Of a stretch of 64,000 nucleotides of DNA, positions 24,801-32,799 are shown one piece after another. Location of the stretch: positions 85,742 to 149,741 of the forward strand of contig DASXYG010000016.1 of the NCBI GenBank assembly GCA_036502625.1, read 5' to 3'. Positions within the stretch are counted from its first letter, which is position 1. Every line of letters starts with the position of its first letter. The stretch is from DASXYG01 sp036502625. GTDB lineage: Bacteria > Actinomycetota > Actinomycetes > Streptosporangiales > Streptosporangiaceae. Both the position numbers and the translations under genes were made by a program. The notes below the pieces were generated by a model that searched no databases, was not told where the DNA came from, and saw only the letters and a program-made list of their open reading frames with translations.

Positions 24801-25452
24801 CCAGGTGAAGCGGGAGAAGGCGGCGCAGCGGCAACTGAACCAGCTCGGCAAGGTCAACCCGCTGGCGCTGGAGGAGTTCGCCGCGCTGGAGGAGCGCCAC
24901 ACGTTCCTGTCCACGCAGCTCGAAGACCTCAAGAAGACGCGGCGCGACCTGCTGACCGTCGTCAAGGAGGTCGACGAGCGCGTCGAGCAGGTGTTCACCG
25001 CCGCGTACGCCGACGTCGCGGTCGAGTTCGAGCGGATCTTCTCGCGGCTGTTCCCCGGCGGCGACGGCCGTCTCGTGCTCACCGAGCCGGAGGACATGCT
25101 GGCCACCGGGGTCGAGGTGGAGGCGCGCCCGCCGGGCAAGAAGGTCAAGCGGCTGTCGCTGCTGTCCGGCGGCGAGCGGTCGCTGACGGCCATCGCGTAC
25201 CTCGTGGCGATCTTCCGCGCCCGCCCGTCGCCGTTCTACGTGCTCGACGAGGTCGAGGCCGCGCTCGACGACACCAACCTCCAGCGGCTGCTGCTGATCC
25301 TGGAGGAGCTCAGGGAGCGGTCGCAGCTCCTGGTCATCACCCACCAGAAGCGCACCATGGAGGTCGCCGACGCGCTGTACGGCATCAGCATGCGCGGCGA
25401 CGGGGTCTCCGGCGTGATCAGCCAGCGCATGTCGGAGCACGCGCGGTCATGA
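21823..25452 (+). CDS. smc: Chromosome segregation ATPase SMC
   Basis: SMC with ScpAB compacts and segregates the chromosome. The 1209-residue protein starts VYLKSLTLRGFKSFA, has Walker A GPNGSGKSN at 31-39, two very long Ala/Glu/Arg-rich coiled coils, a hinge at about 510-660 (GHLGGVLGPVTGLLDV onward), and the C-terminal signature LLSGGERSLTAIAYL with Walker B VLDEVEAALD. GTG 21823 follows GGGGGGAGGGAGA and gives the normal N-terminus; the frame stays open upstream but lacks family similarity. Length is typical. Its end overlaps the convergent regulator by 6 bases. Confidence 0.97.
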   Translation: MYLKSLTLRGFKSFASATALKFEPGITCVVGPNGSGKSNVVDALAWVMGEQGAKSLRGGKMEDVIFAGTSSRAPLGRAEVALTIDNSDGALPIDYTEVTISRLMFRQGSSEYAINGDSCRLLDIQELLSDSGIGREMHVIVGQGQLDTVLHAGPEERRALIEEAAGVLKHRKRKEKALRKLDAMQANLQRLTDLTTELRRQLKPLGRQAEIARRAAVIQADLRDAKLRLLADDLVTLRTELAREEADEAAVRERRALVENHLERAKLREAELEAAASAAAPVLTRAQQTWSELSSLRERLRGLADLAAERHRNLAAEVEVRHGREPDDMEREALQVRETEERLRAELETTGTMLSEAVDARAAAESALKAAERRIADAARAAADRREGLAKLRGQVDALRSRARAAEDEIGRLTVGVDEAARRAEDAEAEYTELRERTGESGVDTALTEAAEAAAAAVEAAEARHDAANTEVEAARARVTEARAAQQAAEREQAALTARKDALELSLSRTGEATEALLGAGHLGGVLGPVTGLLDVTPGAEAAVAAALGEVAEAVAVASVTSAADALDHLKSADAGRVTLVIRDDAAGSGAGARAPLPAGAAYATDLVRARDGLGAALAGLLADVVVVDDLAAARTIAAAGLGLRAVTRGGDLLGPRLAHGGSASAPGQLEMQAAVDEAAAGIAEVESRAAAAAGTLAEAAAAEQAARAAVGAAKEDVKRAQAGVKEADGRIRAAEAASAKQAQEVGRVGAAARAAREEEERLRQSVRRAEESRDRELTGLAELEERLAAAEVEPADDDEPDTSERDDLAETCVVHRQAEMDARLASRTAEERVTQISGRADALERSAAAERQARREATQRRERRRGQAAVAAAIIDGTRLALERVEASLHAAASQRDSAQEAAGAREAELKTVRTEVRDLTGELDKLVNVVHGGEVARAEQRLRLEQMETRAVEELGVDVEALVTEYGPDVLVPPGPEDPEDAQPSPYVRADQVKREKAAQRQLNQLGKVNPLALEEFAALEERHTFLSTQLEDLKKTRRDLLTVVKEVDERVEQVFTAAYADVAVEFERIFSRLFPGGDGRLVLTEPEDMLATGVEVEARPPGKKVKRLSLLSGGERSLTAIAYLVAIFRARPSPFYVLDEVEAALDDTNLQRLLLILEELRERSQLLVITHQKRTMEVADALYGISMRGDGVSGVISQRMSEHARS

Positions 25453-26784
25453 GGGCACGGCCGCGTTCCGGCGCGGCGCCACCCCGGTGACCGTCTGCCA
25501 GAGGTCCTGGTCGAAGTCCTGGCCGGGGATCTGGTCGATCATCGTGCGCACGGCGTGCTCGATCTTCGTACGCCAGGCGGTGGCGGCGCGGCGCCCGGAC
25601 TGCGCGCAGAGGGCGTCGAAGATCGCGGTGTCGTGCGCGACCATGAGGTCGCGGGAGTCGGTGTAGTCGAGCCGGAGGACCGCGACGAACATGCGGAGCT
25701 GCATGGTCAGCCGGGTGAAGAACACCGAGGCGCGGGGCAGCTCGGCGGCGCGGGCGACGGCGTCCTGGAAGCGCAGGTCGGCGTCGGCGGTCTGGCGGAT
25801 GTCGCCGCGGCGCGCGGCGGCCGGCACCTCCGCCAGGGCCGCGGCCACCGGGGCGAGGCGCGCGGGGTCGAGCGCGGCCAGCCGCCGGACCAGCAGTGAG
25901 CCGAGGGTGGCGCGGGTGGCGTACGTCTCGATGATGTCCGACGTACGGGGCTGGGGGATCATCGCGCCACGGTTGGGCAGCACCTCGACTAGCCCGTCCT
26001 CCGCCAGCACACGCAGGGCGTCGCGGATGGGGCCGCGCGAGACGCCGAGCCGGGCGGCGAGCGCCGCCTCGGTGATCCGCTCGCCCGCGTGGTAGCGGCC
26101 GCCGGCGATCTCCTCGCGCAGCGCGAGGACGACGGTGTCCGCCAGCCGCGGCTCCACCTGCGGCCTCGGGGATTCCCGGCGAGGTGAGTCATAAGTACCG
26201 TTGCGCCGCCCGTGGTCGGGCGCGGGTACGGGCGCGGCGGCCGCCGGCGTACGGGGCTCCGGCGGCTTCGCGCGGCGCCGCGGCGCGTACGGCGACCCGA
26301 GCGCGCGCACGGCGGGCGACCGGAGCAGCCGGACCACGCTGCTCTGGCTCACCCCGGCAGCCACGGCCAACCGCCGCGTCGACCAGACCGCGGGGGCGCC
26401 AGAGGGCCGGGCCGCGGGGGTGCCGGGTGACGGGAGTGGGGGAGGGGCGTCCGGCGTCTGGGTCGCAGGGGTGGGGGGTGGGGCCTGTAGGAGTGCCTTG
26501 AGTTTTTGGGTGTGGGTTGCGGCGATGGCGGGTGGGCGGCCGGGGCGTGGGCGGTCGGTCAGGGCTGTGGGGCCTTCGGCGAGGAAGCGGTGGCGCCAGC
26601 GGGCGACCGTGGGGCGTGAGGTGCCTTCCCGGCGGGCTACGGCGGTGTCCGTGAGGCCCTCGGCGCAGGCCAGGATCGTGCGGGCGCGGCGGGCCAGGGC
26701 CTGCGGTGTGGAGCGGCCGTGCGCCCAGCCGTGCAGCGTCGTGCGCTGCGCCGGGGTCAGCGATACCGGGGGCGCGGGGGGCAT
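25447..26784 (-). CDS. Fusion regulator: IS630-type HTH pair joined to GntR/FCD
   Basis: The 445-residue chain has two parts. Residues 8-100 match the N-terminal HTH of IS630-family transposases (LTPAQ..., then GLTDTAVARREGTSRPTVARW and DRPRPGRPP), and 133-160 match their second HTH (WSTRRLAVAAGVSQSSVVRLL). No DDE catalytic domain follows. Residues 212-270 are a GntR winged helix (ITEAALAARLGVSRGPIRDAL), and about 280-415 an FCD effector domain; the usual FH reads FQ at 339-340. The first part uses rarer codons than its neighbours. The joint near residue 197 is AT-rich, and GTG 26157 with GAGG upstream could be an older GntR start. It probably controls the divergent MFS and oxidoreductase genes. 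Confidence 0.8.
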   Translation of the reverse strand: MPPAPPVSLTPAQRTTLHGWAHGRSTPQALARRARTILACAEGLTDTAVARREGTSRPTVARWRHRFLAEGPTALTDRPRPGRPPAIAATHTQKLKALLQAPPPTPATQTPDAPPPLPSPGTPAARPSGAPAVWSTRRLAVAAGVSQSSVVRLLRSPAVRALGSPYAPRRRAKPPEPRTPAAAAPVPAPDHGRRNGTYDSPRRESPRPQVEPRLADTVVLALREEIAGGRYHAGERITEAALAARLGVSRGPIRDALRVLAEDGLVEVLPNRGAMIPQPRTSDIIETYATRATLGSLLVRRLAALDPARLAPVAAALAEVPAAARRGDIRQTADADLRFQDAVARAAELPRASVFFTRLTMQLRMFVAVLRLDYTDSRDLMVAHDTAIFDALCAQSGRRAATAWRTKIEHAVRTMIDQIPGQDFDQDLWQTVTGVAPRRNAAVPS

Positions 26785-26829
26785 GGGCGTGATCGTACGG
26801 GACTTTCGGTTCGGTTGGAATAAGGGGCG

Positions 26830-26859
26830 TTGTCGACAATCGCGGGGCGCGCCTAGGGT
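26830..26859 (+). promoter_or_regulatory. MFS promoter with GntR-type operator over -35
   Basis: TTGTCG (26830-26835) and TAGGGT (26854-26859) are spaced by 18 bases. The -35 is the left half of the perfect palindrome TTGTCGACAA (26830-26839). FCD-type GntR regulators commonly bind TTGT-ACAA-like palindromes, so this is a good operator candidate in the 103-base divergent gap. Confidence 0.55.
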
Positions 26860-26887
26860 TCGCGTCCAGCCCCCCGTGAGGAGTTCC

Positions 26888-28258
26888 ATGAGGCACTCGA
26901 TCATCGACCAAGAGCCGTACGGGCGATTCCACCGGAAGCTCTTCGTGCTGTCGTCCGGCGGTCCGTTCCTCGACGGCTTCATCCTGAGCGTCATCGGCGT
27001 GGCCATCGCGGGCGCGACGCGCGACCTGTCGCTCGGCGCGGTCGCCGAGGGCCTGGTGGCCGCGTCGGCGCTGGTCGGCGTGTTGCTCGGCGGCCTGGTG
27101 TTCGGCTGGGTGACCGACCGGGTCGGCCGCCAGCTCATGTACTCGATCGACCTCGTCGTGCTCGTCATCGGCTCGGCGCTGTCGCTGCTCATCAGCGACG
27201 GCTGGCAGCTCATCGCGCTGCGCCTGGTCGTCGGCGTCGCCGTGGGCGCGGACTACCCGATCGCCACGTCGATGCTCGCCGAGTGGCTGCCCGCCGCGGG
27301 CCGCGGCCGCACCATGGGGGCGCTGGTGACGGCCTGGTTCGTCGGCGCCGCCGCCGCGTACGCCGTCGGCTACGCGTTCATGACCGCCCTCGGCGACGGG
27401 GCGTGGCGCTGGGTGCTGGCCAGCGCGGCGGTGCCCGGCGTCGTGATCCTGCTGGCCCGCATCGGCACACCGGAGTCGCCGCGCTGGCTGCTGCGCCACG
27501 GGCGGCGGACCGAGGCGGCGGAGGCCATCAACAAGGCCTTCGGCCGCTACCCGACGGACGACGAGCTCGCCCACCTCGCGGAGTCCGAGCCGGAGCGCAG
27601 GTCCCGGCTGACCGAGGTGTTCCGCGGCGGCTACCTGCGGCGCACGCTGTTCGCCGGCGGCTTCTGGATGTGCCAGGTCATCCCGAGCTTCGCGATCGTG
27701 ACGTTCTATCCCGTGATCCTCGGCAGCTACGGGTTCGCGTCCGGTTCGACGGCGCTGCTGTGGTCCGGCGCGATCAGCCTGGTCACGATCCTCGGCTGCC
27801 TGCCCTGTATGCGGCTGGTCGAGTCGGTCGGCCGCCGTCCGGTGATCATCTGGACGTTCGTGGCCGCCGCCGTGCCGCTGGCCGCGCTCGGGTTCTTCCC
27901 CGCGATGGCCGCGGCGCTGGCCATCGCGGCCTTCAGCGTCAACGCGCTGGCGCAGGGCGGCGGCGCCATCCTCCAGTGGATCTATCCGACCGAGCTGTTC
28001 CCGACCGACATCCGGGCGTCGGCGGTCGGCGTGGCCGCCGCGATCAGCCGCGTCGGCGCCGCCGCCGGGACGTACCTCCTGCCGATCGGGATCAGCGCGT
28101 TCGGCATCGGCCCGACGATGCTCATCGGCGCCGGCGTGGCCGTCGTCGGCACCGCGATCTGCGTCGCGTGGGCCCCGGAGACCCGCGGGCGCGCCCTGCA
28201 CGAGGCCGCCGCCACCGGCGGCGTGCCCACCCTGCGAACCGGCGAGGAGGCCGCGTGA
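26888..28258 (+). CDS. MFS metabolite/H+ symporter
   Basis: This 456-residue, twelve-helix transporter resembles the metabolite:H+ symporter branch. It has GPFLDGFILSVIG in helix 1, the loop motif GWVTDRVGRQLMYSID, GADYPIATSMLAEWLP in helix 4-5, IGTPESPRWLLRHGR after helix 6, and WIYPTELFPTDIRASAVG in helix 10. GAGGAG precedes ATG 26888. Its stop overlaps the GTG of the following flavin enzyme, so uptake and first oxidation are likely coupled. The substrate is inferred to be the substrate of that enzyme. The divergent GntR-type fusion is the probable regulator. Confidence 0.87.
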   Translation: MRHSIIDQEPYGRFHRKLFVLSSGGPFLDGFILSVIGVAIAGATRDLSLGAVAEGLVAASALVGVLLGGLVFGWVTDRVGRQLMYSIDLVVLVIGSALSLLISDGWQLIALRLVVGVAVGADYPIATSMLAEWLPAAGRGRTMGALVTAWFVGAAAAYAVGYAFMTALGDGAWRWVLASAAVPGVVILLARIGTPESPRWLLRHGRRTEAAEAINKAFGRYPTDDELAHLAESEPERRSRLTEVFRGGYLRRTLFAGGFWMCQVIPSFAIVTFYPVILGSYGFASGSTALLWSGAISLVTILGCLPCMRLVESVGRRPVIIWTFVAAAVPLAALGFFPAMAAALAIAAFSVNALAQGGGAILQWIYPTELFPTDIRASAVGVAAAISRVGAAAGTYLLPIGISAFGIGPTMLIGAGVAVVGTAICVAWAPETRGRALHEAAATGGVPTLRTGEEAA

Positions 28259-30300
28259 CCCCCGAGGACGATCCACTGCTACAGCCGTTCACGCTGAAGC
28301 ACCTGACCCTGCGCAACCGTGTGGTCAGCACGTCGCACGAGCCGAAGTACCACCAGAACGGGATGCCCGCGGACCGCTACCGGGCGTACCACGTGGAGAA
28401 GGCGCGCGGCGGGATCGGGCTGACCATGATCGGCGGCGGCGCGATCGTCAGCGTGGACAGCACACCGTCCTTCGGCAACCTGCACATGTACAAGGACGAG
28501 ATCGTCGCGCACCTGCGGCGGCTGTCCGACGAGGTGCACGACGCGGGCGCGGCCGTGATGTCCCAGCTCACGCACCTCGGGCATCGCACGAGCAACTACG
28601 CGGGCGACCGGCTGCCCGCGGTGTCGGTCACCAACTGGCGCGAGCCCGCGCACCGGGCGTTCGCGAAGGAGGCCGAACCGGACGACCTGGAGCGGATCGC
28701 CGCCGACTTCGGCGACGCGGCCGCCCGGTGCCGGGCCGGCGGCCTGGACGGCGTCGAGCTGATCGCGTACGGGCACCTCATCGACGCGTTCTGGTCGCCG
28801 GCGCTGAACACCCGTACGGACGAGTTCGGCGGCTCGCAGGCGAACCGGATGCGGTTCCCGCTCATGGTGATCGAGGCCGTACGGAAGGCCGTCGGGCCCG
28901 ATTTCATCGTCGGTGTCCGGATGGCGCTGGACGAGGAGCTGCCCGGCGGGCTCGACGCCGCGCAGGGCATGCGGATCGCGCGCGAGGTCACCGCCGCCGG
29001 GGTCGACTTCATCAGCGTGATCCAGGGCCACATCGGCACCGAGGACGGCCTGTCGCGGGTGATCCCGCCGATGGGGGAGCGGTCGGCGCCGCACCTGGAG
29101 CTGGCCGCCGCGGCGAAGCGCGAGCTGTCGGTGCCGGTCATGCACGCCGCGAAGATCGCCGACGTGGCCACCGCGCGGTACGCGATCGCCGAGGGCAAGG
29201 TCGACCTCGTCGGCATGACCCGCGCGCACATCGCCGACCCGCACATCGTCGCGAAGCTGCGCCGCGGCGAGGCCGACCGGATCAGGCCGTGCGTCGGCGC
29301 CAGCTCCTGCATCGACGCCGGTTACTCGGGAGAGACGACGTTCTGCCTGCACAACGCCTCGACCGGGCGGGAGCTCAGCCTGCCGCACGTGATCGAGCGC
29401 GCCCCGGCGAGGCGTACGGCGACGGTGGTCGGCGCCGGTCCGGCCGGGCTCGAGGCCGCGCGGGTGCTGGCCGAGCGCGGGCACGACGTCACGGTCTACG
29501 AGGCGTCCGGACGGCCCGGCGGGCAGTTGCTGCTGGCCGCGCGGGCGCCGCGCCGCCGCGACCTGGTCGGCATCGTCGACTGGCGGGTCGCGGAGTGCCG
29601 CAGGTACGGGGTGCGGTTCGTGTTCAACCGTACGGTCGAGGCGTCCGACCTGCTCGACGACCCGTCCGACGTGGTGATCGTGGCCACCGGCGGGCTGCCG
29701 AACACCGGCGGGCTCGACGGCGCCGACCTGGTGCACGACACGTGGGACGTCCTGTCCGGCGAGGTGCGGCCCACCGGGCGGGTGCTGGTCTTCGACGACA
29801 ACGACGGCCACCAGGGGCTCGACGTCGTGGACGCGCTGGTCACGGACGGCGCCGCGGGCGTCGAGGTGGAGTGGGTCACGCCGGAGCGCACGCTCGCGGT
29901 CGGGCTCGGCGCGGTCAACGCCTCGCCGTACCTGCGGATGCTGATCGACCGCGATGTCCGGATTACGCCGATGCGGCGGCTGCGGAGCGTCACCCGCGAC
30001 GGCGGGCGGCTGCGGGCGGTGCTCGGCGCCGAGGGCACGGACACGACCGTGACGCGGGTGGTCGACCACGTGGTGGCCGAGCACGGCACGCTGCCCAACG
30101 CGGACGTCTACCACGGCCTGAAGCCGTACTCCGTCAACGACGGCGTGGTCGACTTCACCGAGCTGCTGGCCCTGCGCCCGCAGACGGTCGTGCGCCGCAG
30201 CGACGGCCGGTTCCGGCTCTACCGGATCGGCGACGCGGTGAGCAGCCGCTCCGTGCACTCCGCGGTGCTCGACGCGTTCCGCCTCTGCGCGGCCGTCTGA
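28255..30300 (+). CDS. FMN/FAD/Fe-S oxidoreductase, N-methylproline or dimethylglycine demethylase-like
   Basis: The 681-residue protein has an N-terminal Old Yellow Enzyme-type TIM barrel (about 5-340), a cysteine cluster, and a C-terminal NAD/FAD region with VVGAGPAGLEAARVLAERG near 390. The Cys pattern is C346, C352 and C364 in R-P-C-V-G-A-S-S-C...F-C-L-H-N, where Ala349 occupies the position of the second Cys in 2,4-dienoyl-CoA reductase. From memory, this CVGA pattern and the following T-G-R-E-L segment mark the stachydrine/N-methylproline and dimethylglycine demethylase branch. GTG 28255 overlaps the MFS stop (GTGA). Oxidative N-demethylation of an imported methylamine-type compound is an inference. 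Confidence 0.8.
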   Translation: MTPEDDPLLQPFTLKHLTLRNRVVSTSHEPKYHQNGMPADRYRAYHVEKARGGIGLTMIGGGAIVSVDSTPSFGNLHMYKDEIVAHLRRLSDEVHDAGAAVMSQLTHLGHRTSNYAGDRLPAVSVTNWREPAHRAFAKEAEPDDLERIAADFGDAAARCRAGGLDGVELIAYGHLIDAFWSPALNTRTDEFGGSQANRMRFPLMVIEAVRKAVGPDFIVGVRMALDEELPGGLDAAQGMRIAREVTAAGVDFISVIQGHIGTEDGLSRVIPPMGERSAPHLELAAAAKRELSVPVMHAAKIADVATARYAIAEGKVDLVGMTRAHIADPHIVAKLRRGEADRIRPCVGASSCIDAGYSGETTFCLHNASTGRELSLPHVIERAPARRTATVVGAGPAGLEAARVLAERGHDVTVYEASGRPGGQLLLAARAPRRRDLVGIVDWRVAECRRYGVRFVFNRTVEASDLLDDPSDVVIVATGGLPNTGGLDGADLVHDTWDVLSGEVRPTGRVLVFDDNDGHQGLDVVDALVTDGAAGVEVEWVTPERTLAVGLGAVNASPYLRMLIDRDVRITPMRRLRSVTRDGGRLRAVLGAEGTDTTVTRVVDHVVAEHGTLPNADVYHGLKPYSVNDGVVDFTELLALRPQTVVRRSDGRFRLYRIGDAVSSRSVHSAVLDAFRLCAAV

Positions 30301-30316
30301 GGCGTACGGGACCCGG

Positions 30317-31444
30317 TCAGCCGGGCGGCGCCCCTTCGGGGACGGGATCGGCGCCGCCCGGCGGCGGGTTCGGCTCGGCGGCGCCCGCCTCGGGCGGGTC
30401 GTCGACGTCGTCGGCGTGGCGGCGCAGCAGGGCGCCGATCACGGCCGCGACCGGGGCGGCGAGGAACGCGCCGATGATGCCGGCGACCACGCTGCCCAGC
30501 GTGATGGCCAGCAGGATCACGACGGGGTGCAGCTCCAGCGACCGGCCGTAGACCTGCGGCGCGAGGATGTGGCTTTCGAGCTGCTGGACCAGTACGAACG
30601 CGGCCAGCACGATCACCGCGCTGAGCGGGTCCTTGGTGACCAGCGTGACCAGCACGGCGACCGCGCCGGACAGGAACGCGCCGACGACCGGCAGGAACGC
30701 GGCCACGAACGTGATCACCGCGAGCGGCACGACCAGCGGCACGCCGAGGACCAGCAGCACCACCGCGATCGGCAGGGAGTCGGCCAGCCCGACGATCGCG
30801 ACGCCGCGGACGTAGCGGCCGATGACGTGCCAGGAGATGTTGAGCGTCTCCTCCAGGCCGCGGCGGCGGGCGCGCGGGATGAAGCGCATGCCGCCCCGGA
30901 CCATGCGGTCGCCGTCGTGGGTGAAGTAGATGGCCAGCACGATCGAGACCACGAAGCCGACCACGATCTCGCCCGCGGTGGCCGCGCTCTGGATCACCGT
31001 CTCCGACGACAGCGACTTCTTCGCCTGGTCGAGCAGGCTCTGGAGGTTCTCGTTCGTCAGCCCGACCTTCCCGGCGAGCTGCTGGAGCTGGTCGAGCGCG
31101 CTGCCGACGTTGCTGGCGAGCTGGTCGAACCCGGCGACGGTGGGCTGGATCAGCAGCGTGATCACGCCGCCGGCGACGACCAGCGCGCCGAGGCAGACGA
31201 TGAGCGTGGCGAGGCTGCGGTGCACGCCGTGGTCGCGCAGCCAGCGGGCGGGCGGCTGGAGCAGCGTCGCGATGAACACCGCGATGATCACCGGGATGGC
31301 GACGACGCGGAGCTCCCACAGGGCCCAGAGGGCGGCGCCGACGGCGATCGCGAGCACCAGCAGGCGTCCGGCGGTGCGGGCCGCGCGGCCGAGCGCGTCG
31401 GTGTTCGCCGGCCGCGCCGTGTCGGGCGTCGGCTCGTCAGTCAT
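30317..31444 (-). CDS. AI-2E family permease
   Basis: This 375-residue protein has about eight transmembrane segments and the AI-2E (UPF0118) pattern: WELRVVAIPVIIAVFIATLLQPP near the start, a long amphipathic middle (NVGSALDQLQQLAGKVG), and LVQQLESHILAPQVYGRSLELHPVVILLAI followed by GIIGAFLAAPVAAVI. Family members have been linked to autoinducer-2 export, Na+/H+ exchange or other small-solute export, so the substrate is open. The last 30 residues are a Pro/Glu-rich tail. It converges on the flavin enzyme with 16 bases between the stops and is divergent from ftsY. Confidence 0.88.
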   Translation of the reverse strand: MTDEPTPDTARPANTDALGRAARTAGRLLVLAIAVGAALWALWELRVVAIPVIIAVFIATLLQPPARWLRDHGVHRSLATLIVCLGALVVAGGVITLLIQPTVAGFDQLASNVGSALDQLQQLAGKVGLTNENLQSLLDQAKKSLSSETVIQSAATAGEIVVGFVVSIVLAIYFTHDGDRMVRGGMRFIPRARRRGLEETLNISWHVIGRYVRGVAIVGLADSLPIAVVLLVLGVPLVVPLAVITFVAAFLPVVGAFLSGAVAVLVTLVTKDPLSAVIVLAAFVLVQQLESHILAPQVYGRSLELHPVVILLAITLGSVVAGIIGAFLAAPVAAVIGALLRRHADDVDDPPEAGAAEPNPPPGGADPVPEGAPPG

Positions 31445-31620
31445 CGCGGTTCCTCGGATCGGTCGTTGACCATTCTGTGACCCAATGATCGTAATGGGGC
31501 GGGGTGCCGTACGTGGCGATCAACGCACGGCAGCGCGCCGTGGGTTCCGGTGGCCGCGGACGGCGTGCGCTGGTGGCCAGGTTCGAATCGGTACGGGCCG
31601 TCTGAAAGACTGTTCGGGTT

Positions 31621-32775
31621 ATGGACGTAGTCATCCTCGCCGTCATCGTGGTCGTCGTCGTACTGGTCGTCGCCGGGCTCGTGTTCTTCCGTCCCGGGCG
31701 CGGTACTACCGCCCACGCCCCCGACGAAACGCCCCCCACGACGCCGGCAGGCGGCACCGCGACCGCCGAGGCCGCCGAGGCCGACGACGACACCGCGGCG
31801 CCCGAGGCCGAGGCGGCCCCCGCGGCGCCGGCCGTGGAGATCGAGAAGCCGCCGCCGTCCGCCGGGCGGCTCACCCGCCTGCGCGCGCGGCTCGCGCAGT
31901 CGCAGAGCGTCCTCGGCAAGGGCCTGCTCGCGCTGCTGTCGCGCGACGCCCTCGACGACGACGCCTGGGAGGAGCTCGAAGACCTCCTCATCACCGCCGA
32001 CGTCGGCGTGGCGCCCACCCGGCAGATCGTCGACGACCTGAAGACCCAGGTGAAGGTGGCCGGCACCCGCGAAGCCGGCGAGGTCAGGGAGCTGCTGAAG
32101 AAGGAGCTCGTCAAGCAGATCGACCCCGAGCTCGACCGCACCCTGCGCACCGAGCGCCACGACGGCGACCCGGCCGTGCTGATGATCGTGGGCGTGAACG
32201 GCACCGGCAAGACCACCACCTGCGGCAAGCTCGGCCGCGTGCTCGTCGGCGACGGGCGTACGGTCGTGCTCGGCGCGGCCGACACCTTCCGCGCCGCCGC
32301 CGCCGACCAACTGCAGACCTGGGGCGCGCGCGTGGGCGCCGAGGTCGTGCGCCGCGACGAGGGCGCCGACCCCGCCAGCGTCGCGTTCGACGCCGTCAGC
32401 GCCGGCATCGACTCCGGTGTCGACGCCGTGATCGTCGACACCGCGGGCCGGCTGCACACCAAGACCGGCCTGATGGACGAGCTCGGCAAGGTCAAGCGCG
32501 TCATCGAGAAGCGCACCGAGGTCGACGAGGTGCTCCTCGTCCTCGACGCCACCACCGGCCAGAACGGCCTCAAGCAGGCCCGCGTCTTCGCCGACGTGGT
32601 CAACGTGACCGGCATCGTCTTGACCAAGCTGGACGGCACCGCCAAGGGCGGCATCGTCATCCAGGTCCAGCGCGAGCTCGGCGTCCCGGTGAAGCTCGTC
32701 GGCCTCGGCGAGGGCCCCGACGACCTGGCCCCGTTCGAGCCCGACGCGTTCGTCGACGCCATCCTGGGCGACTGA
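31621..32775 (+). CDS. ftsY: Signal recognition particle receptor FtsY
   Basis: FtsY docks ribosome-SRP complexes at the membrane. The 384-residue protein starts with one transmembrane anchor (VVILAVIVVVVVLVVAGLVFF), then a short acidic Ala-rich linker, the helical N domain, and the GTPase with GVNGTGKTTT near 191-200, VDTAGRLHTK, and TKLDGTAKGG. The membrane-anchored form with a short acidic region is typical of actinobacteria. It ends 24 bases from the convergent murA. In related genomes ftsY lies close to smc; here four genes separate them. Confidence 0.96.
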   Translation: MDVVILAVIVVVVVLVVAGLVFFRPGRGTTAHAPDETPPTTPAGGTATAEAAEADDDTAAPEAEAAPAAPAVEIEKPPPSAGRLTRLRARLAQSQSVLGKGLLALLSRDALDDDAWEELEDLLITADVGVAPTRQIVDDLKTQVKVAGTREAGEVRELLKKELVKQIDPELDRTLRTERHDGDPAVLMIVGVNGTGKTTTCGKLGRVLVGDGRTVVLGAADTFRAAAADQLQTWGARVGAEVVRRDEGADPASVAFDAVSAGIDSGVDAVIVDTAGRLHTKTGLMDELGKVKRVIEKRTEVDEVLLVLDATTGQNGLKQARVFADVVNVTGIVLTKLDGTAKGGIVIQVQRELGVPVKLVGLGEGPDDLAPFEPDAFVDAILGD

Positions 32776-32799
32776 CGCTCACGCCCGGCGATCGGTCGT

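Noticed and set aside
21667..25440. Minus-strand open frame of more than 1200 codons opposite smc
   Set aside because: The sense strand is a complete SMC with all motifs; the antisense frame is a GC artefact.
26240..26784. Intact IS630 insertion sequence
   Set aside because: Only the two HTH elements are present. There is no DDE domain, no second frame and no visible terminal inverted repeats.
30317..31444. Naming the AI-2E permease as a quorum-sensing exporter
   Set aside because: The family has members with ion-exchange or other export roles, and no autoinducer genes are nearby.
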